In this document: positions 30,787 through 41,936 of the stretch, piece by piece
Numbering within the stretch: the stretch's first letter is position 1
Layout of the letters: every line of letters begins with the position of its first letter
Assembly (NCBI RefSeq): GCF_900094565.1
Contig: NZ_FMAF01000004.1
Coordinates: forward strand, 434,001-498,000
DNA length: 64,000 nucleotides
DNA from: Martinezella lusitana
Lineage (GTDB): Bacteria > Pseudomonadota > Alphaproteobacteria > Rhizobiales > Rhizobiaceae
Direction: 5' to 3'
Program-made: the position numbers and the translations under genes
Notes under the pieces: model-generated
Database searches by the model: none
Told to the model about the DNA's origin: nothing
Seen by the model: the letters and a program-made list of their open reading frames with translations, nothing else

Positions 30787-31674
30787 ATGACGAGGGCCGT
30801 GCCGACCTATGAGCTCTACGGCGAAAATACCGGCCAAAAGCCGGATTTCTGGCTGCATTGTGAGACGATTCCCTCGCGCAGCAGCCTCCATCACTGGGAG
30901 ATTCGCCCGCATCGGCACGAGAGCTTCTTTCAGATCTTGTACATAGACGCCGGCTCGGGCGACGCGATCTTCGATGGAATTGCCCATCCCATCACGCCGC
31001 CCGCCATCATCACCGTGCCGCCACGCCTCAATCACGGCTTCCGGTTCTCCAAAGACATAGACGGCTTCGTCATCACCGTGCTGATCTCGCACCTGAAAGC
31101 CGCCCCCGGCGACCGCAGCCGGCTGGGGTCGTGGCTCGCCGACCCGCATCTGACCTTGCTCGATACCGACGATGAGGATGCCGCCTATGTTGCGCGCACC
31201 TTGCGGCGGCTCGGCGAGGAATTTGCCAGCCATCGCAACGGCCGCAACGATCTGCTCGAAGCCTATCTCACCTCGGCAGTCCTGCTGACGGCGCGCATCG
31301 CCCAAAAGACGGATGAGGGGTCCAGTCTCGGCGACGAGAGCGAGCGGCGGACGGAAATGCTGCAGGGCCTTATCCAGCGCCATTTCCGCTCGCACAAGCC
31401 GGCCGCCTTCTATGCCGAAAGCCTCGGCATCTCGCCAGCCCATCTCAGCCGCATCGTGCGCAGCAAGACCGGCCACGGCGCCCACGAGCTGATCACGCGC
31501 AAGCTGCTGGATGAAGCCAAGCGCGAGCTGGTCTTCACCTTCGCGACCGTCCAGGAAATCAGCTATCGCCTCGGCTTCGCCGACCCCGCTTATTTCTCGA
31601 GATTCTTCGTAAAACAGACCGGCGAGACACCGCGCGCCTGGCGCATTGCCGAGCGGGCGAAGCTTGGGATGTGA
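30787..31674 (+). CDS. pobR: AraC-family regulator of pobA
   Basis: 295 aa. The N-terminal cupin-like sensing domain (HHWEIRPHRHESFFQILYI) is followed by a C-terminal AraC DNA-binding domain with two helix-turn-helices (~195-290, ending FADPAYFSRFFVKQTGETPRAWR). The ATG at 30787 has GGAGGAG 8 bases upstream. Divergent from pobA, as for AraC-type PobR activators that respond to 4-hydroxybenzoate. Confidence 0.87.
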   Translation: MTRAVPTYELYGENTGQKPDFWLHCETIPSRSSLHHWEIRPHRHESFFQILYIDAGSGDAIFDGIAHPITPPAIITVPPRLNHGFRFSKDIDGFVITVLISHLKAAPGDRSRLGSWLADPHLTLLDTDDEDAAYVARTLRRLGEEFASHRNGRNDLLEAYLTSAVLLTARIAQKTDEGSSLGDESERRTEMLQGLIQRHFRSHKPAAFYAESLGISPAHLSRIVRSKTGHGAHELITRKLLDEAKRELVFTFATVQEISYRLGFADPAYFSRFFVKQTGETPRAWRIAERAKLGM

Positions 31675-31762
31675 GCAAGATAATCGCCTATGCCGATGGG
31701 CGGAAAATAATGGCCAGCCATCCACCCTCGAAGGACGAGGATGGCCCGGAGGAGCGTGAAGG

Positions 31763-32518
31763 TTACGGAAGCACCAGCCTCAACGCCTTCTGCGTTTCTT
31801 TCAGCAATGGCAGAAAGCGCTCCACCATGTCGGCGGCGGCGACATAGGCGGCCGGGGCGCCGATATTGATGGCCGCCACGGTCTGGCCCCGATCGTTTTC
31901 GACCGGGACGGCGATGGAGCAAAGGCCTATTTCCAGCTCCTGGTCGATGACGGCATAGCCCTGCGCCCTCACCCGGCGAAATTCGGCCATCAAGTCTTCC
32001 GGATCGGTCTTGGTGTTCGGCGTGTTCGCCCTGAGATCGGTCCTCGCGAGGACGGAGCGCGCTTCGCTTTCCGGCAGGGCGGCGAGCAGGACGCGGCCCA
32101 TCGAGGCACAGAAGGCCGGAAGGCGGCTGCCGGGCGTCAGGTTGATGGACATCACCCGGCGCTGTGAGGCGCGGGCGATATAAACGACTTCGGTGCCGTC
32201 GAGCACCGAGGCCGAGGCATTCTGGCTTGCCCGCTCGGAGAGCTGATCGAGATGAGGCTGGATGATGATCGGCAGGGGCGTCGCCGCTAGATAGGCGTGA
32301 CCGAGCCGCAGGACCTTCGGCGTCAGGGTGAAGAATTTTCCGTCGTAAACGGCATAGCCGAGCTCGGAGAGCGTCAGCAGCGAGCGGCGCACGGTGGCGC
32401 GGTCGAGCCCGGTCAGTTTCGATGCTTCGGCGATCGTCAGACGCTGCCGCGTCTCCCCGAAGGCTTCGATGACTTTCAAGCCCTTGGCAAAGCCGCTGAC
32501 GAAATCCGTCTCTCGCAT
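31763..32518 (-). CDS. pcaR: IclR-family regulator of pcaIJF
   Basis: 251 aa. N-terminal winged helix (LTIAEASKLTGLDRATVRRSLLTLSELGY) and C-terminal IclR effector domain (~80-250). It is divergent from pcaIJF across 132 bases; PcaR proteins of this family activate these genes with 3-oxoadipate. The second of two adjacent ATGs (32518) gives better spacing from GGAG. Confidence 0.88.
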   Translation of the reverse strand: MRETDFVSGFAKGLKVIEAFGETRQRLTIAEASKLTGLDRATVRRSLLTLSELGYAVYDGKFFTLTPKVLRLGHAYLAATPLPIIIQPHLDQLSERASQNASASVLDGTEVVYIARASQRRVMSINLTPGSRLPAFCASMGRVLLAALPESEARSVLARTDLRANTPNTKTDPEDLMAEFRRVRAQGYAVIDQELEIGLCSIAVPVENDRGQTVAAINIGAPAAYVAAADMVERFLPLLKETQKALRLVLP

Positions 32519-32543
32519 CATTCACTCCAAATTTTCGACCATT

Positions 32544-32582
32544 TTTGTGCGATATATGAACAAATGTCAAATAACGCACAAA
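32544..32582. promoter_or_regulatory. Long-spaced inverted repeat between pcaR and pcaI
   Basis: TTTGTGCG (32544-32551) and CGCACAAA (32575-32582) are perfect 8-bp arms with a 23-base AT-rich spacer, placing them about three turns apart on the same DNA face. The location in the divergent promoter suits IclR-type PcaR binding and control of both genes. Confidence 0.5.
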
Positions 32583-32650
32583 TTTATTGACGATGTCAGG
32601 CCAAAGGCGCTTATTGACGCCCGCAGGACAGCATTTGTTGAGGAGGCCCT

Positions 32651-33511
32651 ATGGCGAAGATCCTATCGCTTTCGCAGGCGGTGGCAGAGAATGTGCATGA
32701 TGGCGATACGGTCGCCATGGAGGGGTTCACCCATCTCATTCCCTATGCCGCCGGCCACGAAGTCATCCGACAGGGCAAGAAAGACCTCTATCTGGTCCGT
32801 ATGACGCCGGATATTCTCTATGATCAGCTGATCGGCGTCGGCGCGGCGCGCGGCATGAAATTTTCATGGGGCGGCAATCCCGGCGTCGGCTCGCTGCACC
32901 GTTTCCGCGATGCCGCCGAGAACCAGTGGCCGCGACCGCTTGAGATCGAGGAGCATTCGCATGCCGCCATGGCCAACGCTTATGAGGCGGGCGCGGCAAA
33001 CCTGCCCTTTGCGATGCTGCGCGGCTATATCGGCGCCGACCTGCCGAAGGTCAATCCGAACATCAGAAACGTGACCTGTCCCTTCACCGGCGAAGTGCTG
33101 GCTGCCGTCCCGGCTATCCGGCCGGATGTCGCCATCATCCACGCGCTGCGTGCTGACCGTAAGGGCAATGTGCTGCTCGAAGGGATCGTCGGCGTGCAGA
33201 AAGAGGCGGTGCTTGCCGCCAAGCGCTCCATCGTGACAGTCGAGGAAATCGTCGATGAGCTGAACCCGCCGTCGCCGAACTCGGTCGTGCTGCCGACATG
33301 GGCGTTGACCGCGGTCGCTCTCGTGCCCGGTGGGGCATTCCCCTCCTATGCGCAGGGCTATTATGCCCGTTCCAACGCCTTCTACATCGCCTGGGACGAA
33401 ATCGCCCGCGATCGCGACAGCTTCCTGGCCTGGATCGACGAGCATGTGATGAAGGCGGGTCCGGAGGATTTCGCCAAATATGCCGGCAAGAAGCCGGTCA
33501 AGTCGGCGTGA
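32651..33511 (+). CDS. pcaI: 3-oxoadipate CoA-transferase, subunit A
   Basis: 286 aa. With PcaJ it moves CoA from succinyl-CoA to 3-oxoadipate in the cytosol. The CoA-transferase family I fold is evident (DGDTVAMEGFTHLIPYAAGHEVIRQGKKDL, PFTGEVLAAVPAIRPDVAIIHA). This is the longer ~285-residue form found in rhizobia. GAGGAGG lies 4 bases before the ATG. First gene of pcaIJF. Confidence 0.92.
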   Translation: MAKILSLSQAVAENVHDGDTVAMEGFTHLIPYAAGHEVIRQGKKDLYLVRMTPDILYDQLIGVGAARGMKFSWGGNPGVGSLHRFRDAAENQWPRPLEIEEHSHAAMANAYEAGAANLPFAMLRGYIGADLPKVNPNIRNVTCPFTGEVLAAVPAIRPDVAIIHALRADRKGNVLLEGIVGVQKEAVLAAKRSIVTVEEIVDELNPPSPNSVVLPTWALTAVALVPGGAFPSYAQGYYARSNAFYIAWDEIARDRDSFLAWIDEHVMKAGPEDFAKYAGKKPVKSA

Positions 33512-33521
33512 GGAGGTCAAG

Positions 33522-34291
33522 ATGAGCGATTTTACGCCAACCGAAATGATGACCATTGCCGCCGCCCGCGCACTGACCAACGACGATGTCTGCTTCGTCG
33601 GTATCGGCGCGCCATCGGCTGCCTGCAACGTCGCGCGGCTGACGCATGCGCCTGATATCACGCTCATCTATGAGAGCGGCACCGTCGGCACCAAGCCGGA
33701 TGTGCTGCCCTTGTCGATCGGCGATGGCGAGCTCTGCGACACCGCACTCTTCACCGTCGCGGTGCCGGAGATGTTCCGCTACTGGCTGCAGGGCGGGCAC
33801 ATCACGACAGGCTTCCTCGGCGGCGCGCAGATCGATAAATTCGCCAATCTGAACACCACCGTCGTCGGCCCTTATGACCACCCCAAAGTCCGTCTTCCGG
33901 GCGGCGGCGGCGCACCGGAAATAGCCAGCAATTGCGGCCAGATCTTCATCACCATGGCGCTCTCCAAGCGCGGCTTCGTCGAAAAGCTGCCCTTCATCAC
34001 CTCGATGGGCCATGGCGAAGGTGGCAATCACCGCGAACGCTTGGGCATGAAGACGAAAGGCCCGACTCGGGTTATTACCGATCTCTGCATTCTCGAGCCT
34101 GATCCGGTGACCAAGGAGTTGACTGTCGTGTCGATCCACAAGGGCGTTGCCCGCGAGCAGATCATTGAGAATTGCGGCTGGGCGATCAAGTTTGCCGATG
34201 AGGTGATCGAGACGCCGCCACCGACCGACACCGAACTTTCCGTCCTGCGCGACATCAACGCCCGCACCAAGAAAGCCCATGAGGCAGCCTG

Positions 34292-34292
<1 letters not shown>
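33522..34292 (+). CDS. pcaJ: 3-oxoadipate CoA-transferase, subunit B
   Basis: 256 aa. The catalytic glutamate is expected in the YESGTVG segment near residue 50, with SIGDGELCD and LPGGGGAPEIA loops typical of the subunit. The ATG at 33522 directly follows AGGAGGTCAAG, 10 bases after the pcaI stop. Its stop overlaps the start of pcaF by one base. Confidence 0.92.
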
Positions 34293-35497
<1,205 letters not shown>

Positions 35498-35657
35498 TTT
35501 TCCCGTTGTCCAAGGTCCGCCGCCCCACGGTCGGCGGATCGAAGCTTATGCCCACGGTGCATGCGTCGATTGCTTCGTGGCACGCGGCGATTATCAACCT
35601 TGCCGGGAACGGCAAGCACTCTGGCGCGTTTTTCCTGCTGCTCAGCGGGATCAATCC

Positions 35658-37985
35658 ATGCAGTCACGCCAGAAATTTCCAAAGCTACCCCTCTCGATCG
35701 CCTTCGTCATTCTCATCACCGCCATCCTGTCGCTATCGACTGCGCAGGTCGCATTCGCAGCCGAGGGCCAGAAGGCGGCCCATCCTTCCGAAGGGCTGTT
35801 TCTGGTTCAGATCATCGTCCTGGTGGTTTCAGGCCGCCTGCTCGGCGAATTGATGGTTCGGATCGGCCAGCCGTCGATCATGGGTCAGATCATCGCGGGC
35901 ATCATCCTGGGTCCCTCCTTATTCGGTCTGGCGTTCCCGCATCTGCAAGCGAGCCTTTTTCCTTCGGACGGCGCGCAGAAGAGCATGACGGATGCAATCG
36001 GCCAGCTCGGCATCCTCTTTCTCCTGCTGCTTGCGGGCATGGAGACCGACCTAAGTCTGGCCAGGCGCCTGCGCAAATCCGCAGCCGGTGTCTCCTTGAC
36101 GGGGATCGTGATCCCCTTTGCGGCGGGCTTTGCGCTGGGCGAGTTCATTCCGGACGCCTTGCTTCCCGATCCCCAGAAAAGGCTCGTGACATCCCTGTTC
36201 CTCGGAACGGCCCTTTCGATCTCCTCGGTCAAGATCGTCGCCACGGTCGTTCGCGAGATGGGCTTCATGCGTCGCAATGTCGGCCAGCTCATCGTCGCCT
36301 CCGCCATCATCGACGATACCGTGGGCTGGGTCATTATCGCGGTGACGTTCGGTCTGGCAGTGAAGGGAACCGTCGATCTCGCGACGCTCGCAACCAGCGT
36401 CATCGGCACGCTGGCTTTCATGGCCGTCAGCTTCACGGTCGGCAGGCGGGTCGTATTCGAGATCATCCGCTGGACCAACGACCATTTTCGCAGCGACCTG
36501 CCGGTGCTCAGCGCCATCATCGCGATCATGGGCGCGATGGCGATCATCACCAACTTCATCGGCGTTCACACGGTCCTCGGCGCCTTTGTCGCCGGTATTC
36601 TGATCGGCGAATCGCCGATCCTCACGCGCCAGATCGATGTTCAGCTGCGCGCGCTGACGACGGCGCTCTTCATGCCTGTTTTCTTCGGGCTGACGGGCTT
36701 GCAGACCGATCTGACCGTGCTCGCCGATCCCTCTATCCTGCTGCTGACGGCCGCCGTCGTTGTCATCGCCAGTATCGGCAAATTCGGAGGCGCTTTCGCC
36801 GCCGCGAAAATCGGAGGCTATTCGGCGGCGGAAGCCCTGGCACTCGGTTGCGGCATGAATGCGCGGGGGTCGACGGAAGTGATCGTCGCGACCATAGGCC
36901 TATCCGTAGGCGTTCTCGACGAAAAGCTCTTCTCCGTCATCGTCGCCATGGCCGTCATCACCACCATGGCCATGCCGCCGACGCTGCGCTGGGCGCTTAA
37001 ACGCCTGCCGTTGCGCGAGGAAGAGCGCGACCGATTGGAGCGAGAGCAGTTCGAGAGCGAAAGTTTCCTGGCTAATTTCGAACGCATTCTTCTCACGATC
37101 GACGGTTCGCAAAGCAGCCGTCTGGCGACGTGGCTCGCCGCCTTCTTCGCGGTGACGCGCAAGATGCCGGTCACCGTTCTCGACGTGCGGGAAGCAGACG
37201 ACGACAGGAGCGAAAGGGATGCGACGGCCGCCGTATCGAAAACCTCGCAGGCCAAGTCCTCTGCCGATGATCTGCGGAAATGCGCAACCGATCTCATTTC
37301 GACGGCACCGACGGACAAGGACACGGCGTCCGAAAGCGATATCCATGTCACGGTTCGAGAAAAGGATGGCGAACTCGACACAGTGCTTGGCGATATCTCA
37401 AGCACAGGCCATGATCTCCTATTCACCGGCATCGAGCCGTCCATGGGGGAGGATGGCCGATTTAGCGCTTCCCTGCAGGTCATGACATCGGCGTTCGCGG
37501 GAACCTCCGCCATCGTAACGGCGCGCGGCTTGCTTTCGGAACGACCTCAGGATCTGCGAATCCTGCTCCCGGTCAGCGGCACGGAACGCTCCGTCAGGGC
37601 GGCCGAATTCGGGCTCGCGATCGCGAAGGCGGCGAATGCTCATTGCGCGCTGCTGCTGATCGTGGAACCAAGGCAAGCCCGAGCCATCCCGCGCATCAGT
37701 GATCATCCCGACGACCATTGGGATATCTTGAAGAAGGTCGGCTCTATTGCGGACCACTATGGCGTCAAAGTCGAGAAGGTCGTCCAGGAGGGACCGTCGC
37801 CGGAGCTGTCGATCCTGCGCCACGCCCGCAGCGGACAATATAACTTGATCGTGCTCGGGGTGAGCAAACGGGCAAGCGGCAGCCTTTCCTACGGAAGCGT
37901 TGCCGATACGCTGCTGCAAACGGCGGACCGGTCATGCATCTTCATCGAAACCGACGTGGCCCCCTCGCAGGCAATCCGTGAATAG
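35658..37985 (+). CDS. CPA2-type cation/proton antiporter with C-terminal universal-stress-like domain
   Basis: 775 aa. A likely signal-like first helix (MQSRQKFPKL... to ~35) precedes about twelve helices with the CPA2 exchanger pattern: QPSIMGQIIAGIILGPSLFG, LFLLLLAGMETDLS and the ion-site SAIIDDTVGW. The cytosolic part after ~residue 465 includes USP-like repeats ending YNLIVLGVSKRASGSLSYGSVADTLLQTADRSCIFIE, a glycine-rich nucleotide-binding tail. Probably exchanges Na+ or K+ for H+ at the inner membrane. The ATG at 35658 is taken as the start because upstream in-frame residues do not look membrane-protein-like. Confidence 0.85.
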   Translation: MQSRQKFPKLPLSIAFVILITAILSLSTAQVAFAAEGQKAAHPSEGLFLVQIIVLVVSGRLLGELMVRIGQPSIMGQIIAGIILGPSLFGLAFPHLQASLFPSDGAQKSMTDAIGQLGILFLLLLAGMETDLSLARRLRKSAAGVSLTGIVIPFAAGFALGEFIPDALLPDPQKRLVTSLFLGTALSISSVKIVATVVREMGFMRRNVGQLIVASAIIDDTVGWVIIAVTFGLAVKGTVDLATLATSVIGTLAFMAVSFTVGRRVVFEIIRWTNDHFRSDLPVLSAIIAIMGAMAIITNFIGVHTVLGAFVAGILIGESPILTRQIDVQLRALTTALFMPVFFGLTGLQTDLTVLADPSILLLTAAVVVIASIGKFGGAFAAAKIGGYSAAEALALGCGMNARGSTEVIVATIGLSVGVLDEKLFSVIVAMAVITTMAMPPTLRWALKRLPLREEERDRLEREQFESESFLANFERILLTIDGSQSSRLATWLAAFFAVTRKMPVTVLDVREADDDRSERDATAAVSKTSQAKSSADDLRKCATDLISTAPTDKDTASESDIHVTVREKDGELDTVLGDISSTGHDLLFTGIEPSMGEDGRFSASLQVMTSAFAGTSAIVTARGLLSERPQDLRILLPVSGTERSVRAAEFGLAIAKAANAHCALLLIVEPRQARAIPRISDHPDDHWDILKKVGSIADHYGVKVEKVVQEGPSPELSILRHARSGQYNLIVLGVSKRASGSLSYGSVADTLLQTADRSCIFIETDVAPSQAIRE

Positions 37986-38104
37986 GCAAGTGCGCAGAAT
38001 GCGGGGATAGATCAAGGGAATCAATGAAGGGCATCAATGCTATTCATTTCTCCCGCGCGGTGCCGTAAGCCATATTGGGTGACAGCACAATTCTATCGAG
38101 ATCG

Positions 38105-39322
38105 ATGATGTCCGAACTTGCCGTCTTGCGTGAATATGAAGAGGCCGATACGCGGGAGGGATGGAAGGTGGTCGCCGCCACCCATGTGCTGACGGCCGTG
38201 ACCTTCGGAGCGGCCTATTCCTTCTCCGCTACCTTCCCAGGGCTTGCTGCCGAATTCAGCGCGTCCCGCGGCGAGACTGCCTTGGTCTTTTCCATATCCG
38301 CTTTCCTGTTCTATTCGCTGGGCGCGATTGCCGGGCCGCTTGCCGACAGACGGTCACCGCGTAGCCTGGTTGTGCTGGGGTTGGCGGCGATGATCCTCGG
38401 CTATATCGGGGCCAGTCGCGCCGGCTCCCTTCTGTCGCTTTACATCTGGTATGGCTTTGGCGTCGGGTTTGGGATTGGCCTGTCCTATGTTCCGGCCCTC
38501 GGGGTTGTGCAGTCCTGGTTTATCCGCAAACGAAGTCAGGCGTCTGGTATCGCCACGGCCGGTCTGGGGCTTGGTACGCTGATCCTGCCCTTTGCCGTCG
38601 GCCAGGCCCTTCCATCGATCGGCTGGCGGGGATGTTTCGTCGCGCTCGCATGTGTCTTTGCCGGTCTCGCCCTGCCGGCTGCAATGTTCATCCGCAAAAG
38701 GCGTGACAATACGAGCCGGCCCTCGGTCCGTGACGGCCATGCAGATGCCCTCACACTATGGCGCGACAGCAGATTTTGTCTTTTCTACATCGTGCTTATT
38801 CTGTCCTCCTTCTGCACCTTCATCCCTTACGTCCATATCGTCGCGGCCGCCCAGGACATGGGTCTTTCGATTCAGGACGGAACCGCCCTTGTCGGCCTTA
38901 TCGGCGTCGGCAATGTCATCGGACGCTTTTTTCTGGCCGGCCTCGGGGATCGCCTCGGTCGCCGACGGTTGCTGGCATCGCTGACATTTGCAGTCGCCGG
39001 GTCGTTTGCCCTATGGGCATCGGCAACGGGCATGATCCAGCTGGCATTGTTCGCATTAACGTTCGGCATGAGCTATGGCGGCTGCGTCGGCCTGTATCCG
39101 GCCGTCGCAGCCGATCTGTTCGGCACGCGTCGTATCGGCGCGGTCCTCGGATATCTCTATACGGCGGTGGGCATAGCAGCCTTGATCGGCCCCACTGCCG
39201 CGGGCTTCATTTTCGATCGTACCGGCAGTTACTTCGGCCCTATCGTCGCAAGCGGCGTCGCCGCCTTCATCGCGGGATTCATAGCCCTTCGCCTTGAACG
39301 CAAGAGCGCAATTGCCCTATAG
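38105..39322 (+). CDS. MFS transporter, monocarboxylate/oxalate-formate type
   Basis: 405 aa, twelve predicted helices. The loop between helices 2 and 3 reads GPLADRRSPRSLV, the MFS A-motif, and GRFFLAGLGDRLGRRRLL is its second-half counterpart. The helix 4-5 region (FGVGFGIGLSYVPALGVVQSWFIRKRSQASGIATAG) is typical of the OFA/MCT group that moves small carboxylates. Two consecutive ATGs at 38105 and 38108 could start it. It overlaps the convergent SnoaL-like gene by 6 bases. Confidence 0.83.
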   Translation: MMSELAVLREYEEADTREGWKVVAATHVLTAVTFGAAYSFSATFPGLAAEFSASRGETALVFSISAFLFYSLGAIAGPLADRRSPRSLVVLGLAAMILGYIGASRAGSLLSLYIWYGFGVGFGIGLSYVPALGVVQSWFIRKRSQASGIATAGLGLGTLILPFAVGQALPSIGWRGCFVALACVFAGLALPAAMFIRKRRDNTSRPSVRDGHADALTLWRDSRFCLFYIVLILSSFCTFIPYVHIVAAAQDMGLSIQDGTALVGLIGVGNVIGRFFLAGLGDRLGRRRLLASLTFAVAGSFALWASATGMIQLALFALTFGMSYGGCVGLYPAVAADLFGTRRIGAVLGYLYTAVGIAALIGPTAAGFIFDRTGSYFGPIVASGVAAFIAGFIALRLERKSAIAL

Positions 39323-39703
39323 CTGGGCGGCGATAGCAGCCTTGTCTATGATCGACCAAACCTGACGGATCCGTCCGTCCAGGAACTCGTAGAAGACGTT
39401 TTCGGTAAACTGCACTTTCCTTCCGTTCACCGGCAGGTCAAACAGCATCTCCGTCGGCGTGCAATCGAAATGCAAACGGCTGGCGACCCAGGGCGGTTCG
39501 CAAATCAGCAGGCGGATGTCGAAATGAAGATCGGGAATGGCACGAAAATCTCGCTTGAGCATCTCGCGATAACCTGACAACCCGATGCGGCTGCCGTTGT
39601 AGTCAACGTCCTCATGGACGAAGTGACCCAAATTCGACCAATCCTGTTCGTTCAGGCAATCAATATAGCCTCGGTAAATGTCAGATAGGTCTGCGCTCGT
39701 CAT
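39317..39703 (-). CDS. SnoaL-like / ester cyclase-type protein
   Basis: 128 aa, single cone-shaped NTF2-like domain. The pattern of an N-terminal helix (YRGYIDCLNEQDWSNLGHFVHEDVDYNG) then DFRAIPDLHFDIRLLICEPPWVASRL and a C-terminal YEFLDGRIRQVWSIIDKAA matches ester-cyclase/SnoaL-like proteins. Substrate unknown. It lies 40 bases downstream of the GGDEF-EAL gene in the same direction. Confidence 0.7.
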   Translation of the reverse strand: MTSADLSDIYRGYIDCLNEQDWSNLGHFVHEDVDYNGSRIGLSGYREMLKRDFRAIPDLHFDIRLLICEPPWVASRLHFDCTPTEMLFDLPVNGRKVQFTENVFYEFLDGRIRQVWSIIDKAAIAAQL

Positions 39704-39743
39704 GATCCTTGCCTCCGCTGGCGCTGCGGCGCGGCATCGATAC

Positions 39744-41765
39744 TTACGCGGATAGCTGCCGACGACGACGGCCTGCGATCATGGCCATCGAATGCTTCAG
39801 CAGCGGTGCCGGCCGCCCGATATGGTATCCTTGAACGGCATCGATACCAAAGGATTTGACGAGGTCGAGCTGTTCATCGTCCTCGACACCTTCGATAAGG
39901 ATCTTATGTCCGCGATTTCGCACCAAGTCGACGATATCCTCAAGAAGAACCCTGGCACTGGTGCTGTTTACGGCATCGTGGAGGAACGATTTGTCGATCT
40001 TGACGGTTTCGAATTCCATCAGGCGAAGCCAGGATAGCCCGGCAAATCCCGTCCCGAAATCGTCCAGCCAGAATTTGATGCCGAGCTTCTTGAGATCGTG
40101 GATGCCGCTGAGAACGTCGGGACGTATCTCCAAATCGACGCCTTCGGTAATCTCGAACGCAACCCTGTGTCCCGAAACGCCCGTCTCGGCAAGAATGGCG
40201 GCAACCTGCGCCGCAAAGGTTGGGGCCCTCAGCTGGATCGGAGAAACATTGATGCTCACGGTCTCGACGACATCACGCGACAGCAACTCCCGGCATGCCG
40301 TCCTGATCGCCCAATATCCCAAATCGATGATGGCTCCCGTGCGCTCCGCTATGGGAATGAAGACGCTGGGCGGAGAGCTCGAGCCATCGAGCAATTGCAT
40401 GCGCATCAAGGCCTCGTAAGCGCCTATCTCGCCGGTCTCAAGATACTGGATGGGTTGATAGACGAGGGAGACGAGGTTTTGCGGAAGGGCGATCTTCAGT
40501 ATGGCCGCGATATTTTCGCTGGCATCGCCACCCGGAAGCTCGTTCGGATCAAACAGCCGGGCACAGTTCCGCCCGCTTGCCTTTGCGGAGTAAAGTGCCC
40601 GATCGGCTTCGTTGATGACGTTTTCAAGCTTTGCGCTGGCGATTTCTCTCGTGACAGTCGCCCCCACGCTCACCGTTACATGCGGAAAACCGTCGAGCCG
40701 CTGGGCATGGACTATGTCGAGGGCTTCGATCCCCCGACAAATGGCTTCCGCCAGGCCCAATGCATCAGCACCATGCTCCACATCGAGGATAACGATAAAT
40801 TCTTCACCCCCATATCGCCCGACGGTCGCGCCCAAGGGGGCAACAATGTCCGCCAATGCATTGGCAACGGTGACGAGGCAATGATCGCCCTCCTGGTGAC
40901 CATAATAGTCGTTGTACTTCTTGAAGAAATCGACGTCGACGAGCAGAACGGCAAATCCAGCCCTCTCCTCGCGCCAGCGGTCCCAAAATTGCTTCAGCCG
41001 GATATCGGCGGCCCTTCGGTTTTCCATGCCGGTGAGGGAATCGGTAATGGACAGGCGCAGAAGGGCTTCACCGCGCTCGGTGGCCTGGCGCTGCTGCAAT
41101 TCGGCCTCCCTCGCATTGAGGAAGACATTGAAGCGCTCCTTGTTCAACTTCCAATTCACATAGGATGTGAAAACGAAGCAGCAAAGGTAAAAGGTGGTGA
41201 AAGCCAGGCAGTAAGCGGGGCTGTAGTGAAAGACGATCAGCGACAACAGAAAGCTGACAAAGATCAGACCCGACGACGCTATCGCAAGGCCGAATTCGAG
41301 ACTGAAGAACAGATTGACGCCCATCATGAAAATCGCGCCATACGCGGCATAATAGGAGAACGCTTCGGCATGGAAGGTGCCTAGCGCAGGCACGAGCCAC
41401 ACGATGCAGCCGAAAACCACGGCAGCGGCACAGGTCGCCTCCAGCTCTCCCGCGCGACGTTGAAGCGAAAACTGGATTTCCAGAACCAGGAGCGAGACGC
41501 CGCCGATGAAGAATCGGGCCGGAATGGTCACGTGCGAGACGTCGGGAATAAAGATCAGATCCGTGACCACGAAAAGAAGATAAACGGGCACGGCAAGCCA
41601 CAGGCCGCTGCGCGCCAATGCGCGACGCGCCTCGTTGCTGTAATCCTTGTAGAGCGCGCGAAGTCCGGTGGGGGGACTCGACCGGCGGGCGTCTCCCTGC
41701 TCAAAATCGCCTCCTCCCCACAATCGACGCATGCTCATCATCACCCGAGTTAGCCAAGACCTCAT
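39744..41765 (-). CDS. Membrane GGDEF-EAL protein (c-di-GMP synthesis/hydrolysis)
   Basis: 673 aa. Residues ~50-205 form six helices, a membrane sensor-like domain. The GGDEF domain has an intact GGEEF (319-323); the RxxD inhibition site is absent (P and A at those positions). The EAL domain has EAL (451-453), SINVSP, FEITEG, DDFGTG, KIDKSF, EGVED and QGYHIG, all residues needed for c-di-GMP hydrolysis. Both activities are therefore possible. Divergent from the methyltransferase-like gene at 41937. Confidence 0.88.
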   Translation of the reverse strand: MRSWLTRVMMSMRRLWGGGDFEQGDARRSSPPTGLRALYKDYSNEARRALARSGLWLAVPVYLLFVVTDLIFIPDVSHVTIPARFFIGGVSLLVLEIQFSLQRRAGELEATCAAAVVFGCIVWLVPALGTFHAEAFSYYAAYGAIFMMGVNLFFSLEFGLAIASSGLIFVSFLLSLIVFHYSPAYCLAFTTFYLCCFVFTSYVNWKLNKERFNVFLNAREAELQQRQATERGEALLRLSITDSLTGMENRRAADIRLKQFWDRWREERAGFAVLLVDVDFFKKYNDYYGHQEGDHCLVTVANALADIVAPLGATVGRYGGEEFIVILDVEHGADALGLAEAICRGIEALDIVHAQRLDGFPHVTVSVGATVTREIASAKLENVINEADRALYSAKASGRNCARLFDPNELPGGDASENIAAILKIALPQNLVSLVYQPIQYLETGEIGAYEALMRMQLLDGSSSPPSVFIPIAERTGAIIDLGYWAIRTACRELLSRDVVETVSINVSPIQLRAPTFAAQVAAILAETGVSGHRVAFEITEGVDLEIRPDVLSGIHDLKKLGIKFWLDDFGTGFAGLSWLRLMEFETVKIDKSFLHDAVNSTSARVLLEDIVDLVRNRGHKILIEGVEDDEQLDLVKSFGIDAVQGYHIGRPAPLLKHSMAMIAGRRRRQLSA

Positions 41766-41936
41766 GTCTACCGCTTGACCTTTGCGTCTCGCGACGGAAC
41801 GAATCGGCCGCCACGACTGGCAGCCAATCTAGTCCGTTTGGTAGCGACAGCGTTGACCCAGCGAAATTAACAAAACCATAGCGCTCAAATTTTATGTGCG
41901 ATATGGTTTGCATAGTCTTCACGGAATCATTTAAAA

